Of a stretch of DNA of 30,838 nt, positions 1 to 7,270 are shown in pieces (position 1 is the first letter of the stretch; each line of letters starts with the position of its first letter). The DNA lies in NCBI RefSeq assembly GCF_937973075.1, contig NZ_CALBWL010000033.1:1-30838 (forward strand). Direction: 5' to 3'. Below the pieces are notes generated by a model that worked only from the letters and a program-made list of their open reading frames with translations, ran no database searches and had not been told where the DNA came from. The position numbers and the translations under genes were made by a program. This stretch comes from an uncultured Campylobacter sp. (GTDB lineage: Bacteria > Campylobacterota > Campylobacteria > Campylobacterales > Campylobacteraceae).

Positions 1-23
1 AAAATTTAGAGATGGGAAATGAT

Positions 24-1288
24 GTTTCAATTCCCAACGGGATGGAATTCTACCTACTTCGGGAAAAATTTAGAGATGGGAAATGATGTTTCAATTCCCA
101 ACGGGATGGAATTCTACCTTATTAGCTCGGGTTTTTCTTTTTCCCAGTTATGTTTCAATTCCCAACGGGATGGAATTCTACGTTCCCCGCCTAAATTTAA
201 CGTTCGCTCATTCAAAGGGTTTCAATTCCCAACGGGATGGAATTCTACTAAAAGAACAAGAGCTTATTGTTCGTATTCTTTGGTTTCAATTCCCAACGGG
301 ATGGAATTCTACGCCATTCGCCCGTTTTATCTTAGCGCGGACACCCGTTTCAATTCCCAACGGGATGGAATTCTACGCTCTATGCCCTCTTTTCTTGCGA
401 TATGTTGCAGAAGTTTCAATTCCCAACGGGATGGAATTCTACGCTTATTTTGATATAATTGCCTAAAATTTTAAATGAAGTTTCAATTCCCAACGGGATG
501 GAATTCTACATAAATGCCCACAAAGACTAGCGGCGCGAATACCGGGTTTCAATTCCCAACGGGATGGAATTCTACCAAAACAATTTTCATGAGTGTTATG
601 AGATTGATGAGTTTCAATTCCCAACGGGATGGAATTCTACAAGGTTGGTGGCAAATTTAGTCTTATTGAGCTTACGTTTCAATTCCCAACGGGATGGAAT
701 TCTACTTATGGTTTTCAATTCCTTTTCCGCCCGCACTAGTTTCAATTCCCAACGGGATGGAATTCTACTAGCACCGCTTTTTGCGATAGCCTTTGTAAGT
801 TCGGTTTCAATTCCCAACGGGATGGAATTCTACCCAAGCTTGCTAGCTACAGCATCAAGCCTATCATGTTTCAATTCCCAACGGGATGGAATTCTACGCT
901 ACTTCGGGAAAAATTTAGAGATGGGAAAAGGGTGTTTCAATTCCCAACGGGATGGAATTCTACTGCCGCTGCTGTTCCGATTTCCCTAATTCCTTTACGT
1001 TTCAATTCCCAACGGGATGGAATTCTACCGCAAGCTATGGCTGACGTAACTTTTGCAGATGGGTTTCAATTCCCAACGGGATGGAATTCTACCAAATTAT
1101 CGGTAATTATTTTATTAGAATTATCAAAGTTTCAATTCCCAACGGGATGGAATTCTACAGGATCGTCCTGAATTTTTAGAAAATTTTGAAAAAGTTTCAA
1201 TTCCCAACGGGATGGAATTCTACTTCGTTGCTATAAAAATTATGCTTGCTATAATTACGTTTCAATTCCCAACGGGATGGAATTCTAC
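24..1288 (-). CRISPR. CRISPR array 1, type I-B, 20 repeats visible, truncated by the window edge
   Basis: Twenty identical 30-nt repeats start at 24, 88, 152, 219, 283, 347, 413, 480, 546, 611, 676, 739, 804, 868, 934, 999, 1063, 1129, 1194 and 1259. They are separated by 19 spacers of 33-37 nt. On the plus strand the repeat begins GTTTCAATTCC and ends GGAATTCTAC. Its reverse complement ends in ATTGAAAC, the usual 8-nt crRNA 5' tag of type I-B systems. A 4-bp stem (TCCC/GGGA, loop AAC) sits in the middle. The conserved leader lies at the right end, so transcription is leftwards and the newest spacer is 1224-1258. Bases 1-23 are the end of a further spacer, identical to the last 23 nt of spacer 54-87, so the array continues outside the window. 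No repeat has decayed, which suggests a maintained array. All open frames here are repeat translations, not genes. Confidence 0.99.
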
Positions 1289-1362
1289 AGTACGAATTTT
1301 GCCATTTTTCTAGGTAGAAAGTGTTAGGAGTATATATTTTTATGCCTTAAAATGGACTAAAT
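1289..1362 (-). promoter_or_regulatory. Leader of CRISPR array 1
   Basis: This AT-rich stretch abuts the last repeat between array and cas1. From 1304 to 1362 it aligns without gaps to the flank of array 2 (21976-22034), with about 39 of 59 positions identical by hand count, and both homologous blocks begin 15 nt from the last repeat. The best-conserved words on the plus strand are ATTTTTC, TATATTTTT and CCTTAAA. A leader would carry the array promoter and the signals for spacer integration; these roles are inferred from position and conservation. Confidence 0.8.
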
Positions 1363-1676
1363 TTAAAAAAGCGCCGATTGCTCAATGCCCAAAATTAGGC
1401 ATTTCAGAATCTTAAAAGCAACTTTATCGCTATCTATATGTATCGTGAGTGCAAATGTTAAAATCTCAATATAAGATATTCAAAAAATCGAAGTATGAAC
1501 AGCAAAAAAAGCTGAAATTTTAAAAGCATATGCGTTTTTAAAGCCAATTCGTTCGCCATTCCGTGCTTCAGATCAAATTTATTTCAAAAGCACATGCATC
1601 TTAAGAGGGCACAATCTATAGGCGCAAGTGATTCTAGTCAAAATTTCAAAAGCACGAATGAGCTTAAAACCCCAGC
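1363..1676. other. Non-coding stretch between leader and cas1 with degenerate repeats
   Basis: I see no gene here. A short inverted repeat (AATGCC/GGCATT, 1384-1403) could form a weak hairpin. A degenerate element around the word AAAAGC recurs at 1522, 1586 and 1648. The last two copies share 13 nt (ATTTCAAAAGCAC), and the spacing is 64 and 62 nt. The copy at 1522 is a near-palindrome, AAAAGCATATGCGTTTT. The region lies downstream of cas1 and upstream of the array leader. Confidence 0.5.
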
Positions 1677-2675
1677 CTACCGCCATACCAGCCCCTCGTA
1701 AGGCACGCCTTCACAGACGTATTTTTTAATCTGATTGGCCTCGCGACGGATGATTTGACGCCAGGTTAGGTTCTGTCCCGCTACGTTCGCGCAAGATGAT
1801 AGTTTCTCAATCATTTTTAGCTCGATTTTTTGCACCGCTTCTTTACCGAATCGAATACGCCCCGCGTCCGTTTCAAAATCTTTTGCCGTAATCTCGCGTT
1901 TGTTTAACATTCCGAAAATTAATCTATCGCCTAAAATAGGCTTAAAAATCTCTGCAAGATCTAGATGCAGACTTAGCGCACGGTAGTTTGGCTCGTGTAA
2001 AAAGCCGATGCGCGGATCAAGCTCAGTTTTGTAAATTTCGCTGAGGCAGACGTTATAAATACGCGTATTTACATAGCTAATGAGGGCATTAATTTTATCT
2101 GCCGGCGGGCGTTTGGAGCGCGTCGTAAATTTAAAACTGCGCTGATCCTCGATGATTTCGTTCCAGGCCGCGAAATACTGCTTGGCAAAGCCGCCTTCCA
2201 CTGCCATTACCGCTGCTATGTCGCAGACGCGCGCTAGGGCATCCAGATGCGGCGCAGTATCGAGCGAGACGCCATAAGCCTTACAATTAATGGCTGCATT
2301 TAAGATGCGAACGCGAGTAATCTCGCGAGCGATAAAAAGGCGCTTAGAAAGATCATCAAAAGCCCGCAGCTGCGCCAAAAGTACAAAACCGCTTTTGTTT
2401 ACAGAATTTGAAGTATTCGGGAAAAAACTGCCGCGAAAGCTCTGATAGGCGCTAAAAATATGAAGCAAAATGTTATTATCAGCCAAAAACGCCATAGCAT
2501 AAGTATCAAGCTCTACTCGCGCCAAAATATAAATTTCATCAATTGCGTTAATCGGCAAAATTTTACTAGTTAAAATTCCGCCCTCGTCGTTAAATTTATC
2601 GAAATATAGATTATTATCTTTGCGGCGCAATCGGCCGGGGCTCAAAATAAAATGCGTGCGATCCGATTTTTGCAT
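1677..2675 (-). CDS. cas1: CRISPR-associated endonuclease Cas1
   Basis: Cas1 is the integrase subunit of the Cas1-Cas2 complex that inserts new spacers at the leader end of the array. The 332-aa length fits the type I-B form. The catalytic metal-binding residues are visible: E160 in VEGGFAKQY, H227 in GFLHEPNYR and D239/E242 in LDLAEIFKP. The ATG start has a good ribosome site (AAGGAT, 5 nt upstream) and lies 15 nt after the cas2 stop. It is the last gene of the operon, next to the array leader. Placing cas1 after cas2 reverses the more common cas4-cas1-cas2 order. Its base composition resembles the housekeeping genes rather than the AT-rich cas8b-cas3 block. Confidence 0.96.
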   Translation of the reverse strand: MQKSDRTHFILSPGRLRRKDNNLYFDKFNDEGGILTSKILPINAIDEIYILARVELDTYAMAFLADNNILLHIFSAYQSFRGSFFPNTSNSVNKSGFVLLAQLRAFDDLSKRLFIAREITRVRILNAAINCKAYGVSLDTAPHLDALARVCDIAAVMAVEGGFAKQYFAAWNEIIEDQRSFKFTTRSKRPPADKINALISYVNTRIYNVCLSEIYKTELDPRIGFLHEPNYRALSLHLDLAEIFKPILGDRLIFGMLNKREITAKDFETDAGRIRFGKEAVQKIELKMIEKLSSCANVAGQNLTWRQIIRREANQIKKYVCEGVPYEGLVWR

Positions 2676-2690
2676 CTTTATCCTTAAATT

Positions 2691-2969
2691 TTAGCTGAAA
2701 ATTGCTTCGTTTTTATCGCGTCCGATGACTAGGCGCTGTGAATATTTGAGCGAATTAAAAGTATAAATTACTACCGAATCAAGCTTGCTGGCGCATTCTT
2801 TTTGCAAAATCGCCATTAATTTTTTAAGATCGCTCGCTCTGATTTCACCCTCAAAAACGCTGAATTGCACGCGAGGCAGAAACTTCTCGACCGCCTTTCG
2901 GACGTGCGCGGCGTTATTTTTCTCCTTTTCGTCGCTGCTTGAAATATCGTAAAATAAAATAGCGTACAT
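2691..2969 (-). CDS. cas2: CRISPR-associated protein Cas2
   Basis: Cas2 forms the dimeric core of the spacer integration complex with Cas1. I chose the ATG at 2969, giving 92 aa beginning MYAILFYDIS, because AGGAG lies 5 nt upstream and the conserved first beta strand follows immediately. An upstream in-frame TTG at 2987 would add six residues inside the end of cas4 and has no better site. D8 is the conserved acidic residue of the ferredoxin-like fold. The pattern YAILFYDIS, then RVQFSVFEGEI, is typical of the family. The gene begins 9 nt after the cas4 stop and precedes cas1, so the adaptation genes are probably translated from one mRNA. Confidence 0.94.
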   Translation of the reverse strand: MYAILFYDISSSDEKEKNNAAHVRKAVEKFLPRVQFSVFEGEIRASDLKKLMAILQKECASKLDSVVIYTFNSLKYSQRLVIGRDKNEAIFS

Positions 2970-2977
2970 TCTGTCTC

Positions 2978-3475
2978 CTAAATGCAATAATCACGATAAG
3001 CGCAACTCTCGCAAATCTTTTGCGGGCTAAATTTAGGCGGCTTTGGCTCGTTCACAAGGGCGGTAATGCCGTTTAAAATTGTTTCGATTTTAGTAAAATT
3101 TTCGGCGTTATCCTCAATGGCTATGACGGTTTTACCGCTAATTAATTTGCCTTTTACCTCTTTTAAATTTAGCCCCGTTTTTAAAAGATAGATATAAAAA
3201 AGTAACTGCATCTTGCCTGCTTCTGGATTTTTTAGGCTCTTTTTATATTCGGTGATGAGATAATGTCCGCGCTGCTTGGAAAGCTTATCAAATTTCAAAT
3301 TTGAAAATGCGAAATCCTGCAAATCGCTCTCTTTGATCTCCGCTAGCGCCTTGCCCATCAGCACGTTTTCATCCTCCTGATCGGCGTGGATATGGTACGC
3401 GTAAAGCCATGCCTCGCGCTTGCAGGTGACGTAATAATTCACAAGCGTGCCGGTGATTTGGTCCTTGCAAAACAT
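2978..3475 (-). CDS. cas4: CRISPR-associated exonuclease Cas4
   Basis: Cas4 is a RecB-family nuclease that trims prespacers and helps choose PAM-adjacent ends before integration by Cas1-Cas2. The 165-aa protein shows the iron-sulfur cysteines C18 and C155, C158, C164 (KICESCAYRDYC). The nuclease core is D63, E76 and K78 (FDKL, then LITEYKKS), followed by the QxxxY-like motif QLLFYIYLL near residue 90. The start ATG overlaps the cas3 stop by one base (TAATG), indicating translational coupling; no strong ribosome site precedes it. Composition changes here: cas4 is visibly less AT-rich than cas3 upstream. Confidence 0.95.
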   Translation of the reverse strand: MFCKDQITGTLVNYYVTCKREAWLYAYHIHADQEDENVLMGKALAEIKESDLQDFAFSNLKFDKLSKQRGHYLITEYKKSLKNPEAGKMQLLFYIYLLKTGLNLKEVKGKLISGKTVIAIEDNAENFTKIETILNGITALVNEPKPPKFSPQKICESCAYRDYCI

Positions 3476-5670
3476 TAGTCGAAAAACTCATTCTTGAGAT
3501 TTAAGGCGGCATCCTTTTTAATCCCGAAATTATTATTGTACGAAGTATCGCCGAATGGTAAATAATAGACATCTTTTAGCCCATCAATACGCTTTATATT
3601 TAAACGCTTTGCATCAAATTCTGTGATATTTACACCAAATCTATTAATTTTCTTAATAGTATTCGTAAATATATCTTTCTTATTAAATTTGTCCATATCA
3701 AGCCTATTGATTTCAAAAATTTTATTTTGAAATTCTTTAATATAATCTTCTTTTGGCTCAATTATTACTAAAATTTTGAGCCTATCGTCCATCGCCTCGC
3801 TAATCTTTTCGTTTATATCGTAAAATCCTAGCTCTTGCATCTGCTCCGCCAAAAATAAGCTCTCTAAGCTTTGCTTTATGGCGCTGAAATACCTAGTGGA
3901 AATATCTAAAATTTCGCTTTCGATGATATCTCTTTGCTTTAGAATTTTTACCAAAATAGTATCGCTAATGCGTTTTAAATCACCGTAAATGAGATCGGAA
4001 TAGTCGCAAATATCGTTAAATACGTATAATTCTCCCAGGGCTGCGAAATTTCTATTTATGCGACCGGCAGTTTGGATAATCGAGCTAATGGGCGCTATCT
4101 CTCTAAATCCGACATCAAAATCCAAATCCACGCCAGCTTCGATAGACTGTGTAGAAATTAGCAAGATCGGATCACCGCGCCCACTTTTATTTTTAGCAAT
4201 CGCGTCTTTTATATTTTTGATATTTTTTCGTTTGTGATCGTCGCACATATATCCGTTTAGGCAAAAAACTTTAAATTCATCGTAAAATTCCAAAAATAGC
4301 TCTTGCGCTTTTTTAATGGTATTTACGACGACTAGTGTATTTTTGCTTTTTGCCAACTGTTTAATCTTGTCTTTTAAAGCACTCTCGTCACCATCAAACC
4401 ACTTCAAAACGTATCTATTTTGGTCTTTGAAATAATCTAAATTTGAAATTTCTTTAAATTTAGTCGTATCAACAATAGGCATCGTAGCAGACATAAAGAT
4501 AAAAATGCAGCCAAATCTTTCCGCCAACATCTCGCAAAGTTTCATAAAATCCGCCCTAAACTTATACGGTACCGCCTGCGCCTCATCGATTATTATTACA
4601 CTATTTTTTAATCGGTTAAATTTTACGCTATCTTTATTTTTGTTTCCAAAGAGTGCAAATATAAATTGATATAGCGTAGTTACGTTAATATCTCCGCTAA
4701 AGGAATCCATCAAAAATTTAACTTTAGAATAGCGATCTTGCGGGGTACTTTCATCTATCGTAGTTTTGTGATGAATTTTATGAATTAATATATTTTTATC
4801 GTCTTTAAAAATCTCTTTTATCTCATTATAAACTTGATCTATGATAGCCGTAAACGGCAGCACGTAAATAATACGTTCTTTATTAAATTTAGCGGCAAAA
4901 TTTAGCGCAGTCAAAGTCTTGCCGTAGCCAGTAGGCGCGGTTAAAGTAAAAAGATTATGATCTACATCGAAATTATTTAAAACGAATTTTCTAAACTCAC
5001 TTCTTTTTGCGTTTGGCTTACGATTTTCCAGAGCTTTGATATATTTTTCGATCGTATTAGAATTCGCCGGTTTAGAAACAGGAATTCTTTGATTAAAAAT
5101 AGCTTCATATTTATCACTATAAATAAGCGACGAAAATATGTCTTTGAAATTTAAAAAGTCATCGTAATCAAACTTCTTTTTCGCAAATTTGAAATATTCT
5201 CTTAAATGTTTAGCTTTAATTAAAAGCTCATTTTTATCCCTTTTAATATCTTTGTAAATTTCTAAACCTAAAGCTTTATCTAAGACTTCATCCCAAAAGC
5301 CTAGCTCTTTCGAGCCCTCAAAATATTTACCGAAATTTTTATTTTGCGTTGTAAGCTCACAAAAATTTTCTACATTTCCATGGTGTGATACGATGGATAA
5401 AAACCCAAAAGCCGTATCTAGCTCATTAAATTCTGAATTTATTAAAAATATGTAGGCGGATAATAAAGCATGATTTTTATCTGCAATTTTTTCGGTAGGA
5501 TTTTTGATATAAATTTGAAAATTAGTTTTTAGCTTAGCTATATCGTGATAAATTTTAATGCATTGTAAAAGCCTACTATCCGCTTCAGCAAGCATATTTG
5601 TTATATGCTTTATTAGTGGTTTGTTAGGATGTGATAGCAGCTCACTTTGCAAAGTAGACCTTGTAGTCAT
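3475..5670 (-). CDS. cas3: CRISPR-associated helicase-nuclease Cas3 (HD domain plus DExH helicase)
   Basis: Cas3 is recruited by Cascade to the displaced strand and degrades target DNA while unwinding it. The 731-aa protein has an N-terminal HD nuclease (H14, H22, H42-D43 in YHDIAKL, H67, H96-H97 in SHHGN). A superfamily 2 helicase follows: Walker A APTGYGKT at 245-252, Walker B DEAQ at 362-365 in place of DEAH, SAT at 394-396, and a motif VI region ending QTAGRINR. The ATG used overlaps the end of cas5 by 29 nt. A TTG at 5652 preceded by AAGG is a plausible alternative that would drop six residues. The gene is strongly AT-rich like cas5, cas7 and cas8b, and its stop overlaps the cas4 start. 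Confidence 0.96.
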   Translation of the reverse strand: MTTRSTLQSELLSHPNKPLIKHITNMLAEADSRLLQCIKIYHDIAKLKTNFQIYIKNPTEKIADKNHALLSAYIFLINSEFNELDTAFGFLSIVSHHGNVENFCELTTQNKNFGKYFEGSKELGFWDEVLDKALGLEIYKDIKRDKNELLIKAKHLREYFKFAKKKFDYDDFLNFKDIFSSLIYSDKYEAIFNQRIPVSKPANSNTIEKYIKALENRKPNAKRSEFRKFVLNNFDVDHNLFTLTAPTGYGKTLTALNFAAKFNKERIIYVLPFTAIIDQVYNEIKEIFKDDKNILIHKIHHKTTIDESTPQDRYSKVKFLMDSFSGDINVTTLYQFIFALFGNKNKDSVKFNRLKNSVIIIDEAQAVPYKFRADFMKLCEMLAERFGCIFIFMSATMPIVDTTKFKEISNLDYFKDQNRYVLKWFDGDESALKDKIKQLAKSKNTLVVVNTIKKAQELFLEFYDEFKVFCLNGYMCDDHKRKNIKNIKDAIAKNKSGRGDPILLISTQSIEAGVDLDFDVGFREIAPISSIIQTAGRINRNFAALGELYVFNDICDYSDLIYGDLKRISDTILVKILKQRDIIESEILDISTRYFSAIKQSLESLFLAEQMQELGFYDINEKISEAMDDRLKILVIIEPKEDYIKEFQNKIFEINRLDMDKFNKKDIFTNTIKKINRFGVNITEFDAKRLNIKRIDGLKDVYYLPFGDTSYNNNFGIKKDAALNLKNEFFD

Positions 5671-6352
5671 TTATTTGATAAATATTTCCTCTATTCTTTG
5701 CTTTGATTTGACTATTGCCGCTTAGCTTGATAACGAAATCTTTAAAATCCTTAAAAATTCTACCCTCGCATCCGCAAGCCATTCGAGCCGTAGTAAGTCT
5801 GATATCAAAGCTTTGTGCATCAAATATAAAATCGTCCATTAAAACGAACGTATCTATAAAACTTTCCTTTTCATGCACCAATTCACAATTTTTTATCTCG
5901 ATATATTTAAAATCCGCTATACAAAAATTTATACCTAAATATGGCGTAAAGACACATCTATGAGCTTTTAAGCTGTCGATTATATTTTCTTTATAAGAAG
6001 CGTTTAAAGCACTTAAATCAACGAATATGACATATCTAGGATCTTTTATTAGCTCTTTATAAAACTGCTTTTTCTCGCTAGAATCTTGGTAGCCTTGTTC
6101 GATATGCATACTTGACGATAGAGCAAATTTTATACCGTTAAAAATCATAGTTTTTTTGCGAAATTGCGAACTTAAAATAACGCTATAACCTATATCGTTA
6201 AATTTAAAATAATTCATTTCACCTATAATCGCCCCCAAAAACCCCATTACGGCAGTCTTTGGCGGCACCGGATATGTAAGAGACGAGTAGATAGTAGCCG
6301 GATGAGAAAAATGCGCATAATCTCCCGATAGCTCAAAAGCTATTATATCCAT
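5642..6352 (-). CDS. cas5: Type I-B Cascade subunit Cas5
   Basis: Cas5 is the RAMP-fold subunit that caps the 5' tag end of the crRNA in Cascade. The 236-aa protein contains the family motif at residues 26-44 (YPVPPKTAVMGFLGAIIG) and fits the Cas5 form of type I-B. Its ATG lies directly after the cas7 stop with AGGAT 5 nt upstream, and its end overlaps the chosen cas3 start by 29 nt. Composition is AT-rich. The subtype call rests on the neighbouring cas7 and cas8b as much as on this sequence. Confidence 0.93.
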   Translation of the reverse strand: MDIIAFELSGDYAHFSHPATIYSSLTYPVPPKTAVMGFLGAIIGEMNYFKFNDIGYSVILSSQFRKKTMIFNGIKFALSSSMHIEQGYQDSSEKKQFYKELIKDPRYVIFVDLSALNASYKENIIDSLKAHRCVFTPYLGINFCIADFKYIEIKNCELVHEKESFIDTFVLMDDFIFDAQSFDIRLTTARMACGCEGRIFKDFKDFVIKLSGNSQIKAKNRGNIYQINDYKVYFAK

Positions 6353-7270
6353 TTAAAATCCTATTTTTATCCAACTACTATCAAATTGTGATCTGTTATT
6401 TTGCTCGAAGTCAAAATCGCTCATATACTCTATTTTTTCGATCTCTTGCGCATATCTGGTAAGTTTAGCTTTTAATCTAGAAAAATCAATCGTAAAATCA
6501 TTTATACTTCTTATCTCTACGTCTTCTTTGCTACTATTTATAGCTATACAGTTATTTAAATCTCCAGCAAAAGTATCATTTTTATACGTAATTACTAGCA
6601 TAAATCTAGGCATTTGACCCATTTTCGTGCGAGTAATTAAATTTTTAGTCCCACTCCAGAGCGCGCTTAAAATCACTTTCACATCATCTTCGCTCAAATT
6701 CGTAATCTTTGCACTATGATTATCCACTATTCCGTAAGTTGCAAACATTGCATAATTTAAAAAATCTTCTTCCCTAAACGTTTTATTCGCCTTATCGCTA
6801 CCGCTTGCAAACGCGCCGGTGCCTTTTATATGCTCTACCGCAACTCTATGAAGCGATCTGCTCATTCTAAACTGAATGGGTCCAACAAATTGAATTCCTG
6901 CCGTTTTTATGCCTTCTTTTTTCATCTCGTCTTTATCCGATATCGGCAAAACTCCACCAAATGCGCGAATATCGATAAATTTAGATAAAATTTCTTTTTC
7001 AATCTCGATTTTTTCTTGCCTTACATTAATTACTTCACGTATTGCGCTTTTGCAATCTAAGATATTTTCATCTCTTTTATACTCTTTAATGAAAATCGCA
7101 CTTTCGTCTTTTTTCATAATTTCATCTCTAATTGTTCGCTTTATACGCACATCAGTGACTTCTGCTATACCCGTCTCATCGTCTATCCTAGGAGCATTAT
7201 CTCTTAGCATATCGCCGTTTGGATTAAAATTTTCGCCGTCCCAAAGAAATAGAATTTCCTTCTTTTTCAT
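6353..7270 (-). CDS. cas7: Type I-B Cascade backbone subunit Cas7 (Csh2-like)
   Basis: Cas7 polymerises along the crRNA spacer to form the Cascade backbone. The 305-aa protein starts MKKKEILFLWDGENFNPNGD; an early run with NPNGD and a following TDVRIKRTIRD are hallmarks of the Csh2/Cst2 group. Residues around 145-160 (IKGTGAFASGSDKANKT) probably form the variable loop between beta strands. The ATG shares one base with the cas8b stop (TAATG), with AGGAG 7 nt upstream. The stop is immediately followed by cas5. Strongly AT-rich like its neighbours. Confidence 0.94.
   Translation of the reverse strand: MKKKEILFLWDGENFNPNGDMLRDNAPRIDDETGIAEVTDVRIKRTIRDEIMKKDESAIFIKEYKRDENILDCKSAIREVINVRQEKIEIEKEILSKFIDIRAFGGVLPISDKDEMKKEGIKTAGIQFVGPIQFRMSRSLHRVAVEHIKGTGAFASGSDKANKTFREEDFLNYAMFATYGIVDNHSAKITNLSEDDVKVILSALWSGTKNLITRTKMGQMPRFMLVITYKNDTFAGDLNNCIAINSSKEDVEIRSINDFTIDFSRLKAKLTRYAQEIEKIEYMSDFDFEQNNRSQFDSSWIKIGF

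Noticed and set aside
19..1171. Open frames of 67-144 codons inside array 1, on both strands
   Set aside because: They are translations of the 30-nt repeat and spacers, with repeated peptides such as FNSQRDGIL and no ribosome sites.
1384..1403. Hairpin AATGCC/GGCATT as a terminator for cas1
   Set aside because: The stem is only 6 bp, no T-run follows on the minus strand, and it lies nearly 300 nt after the cas1 stop.
2970..2987. TTG start for cas2 at 2987
   Set aside because: It would lie within the cas4 coding end and add residues before the conserved first strand. ATG at 2969 has AGGAG at the right distance.
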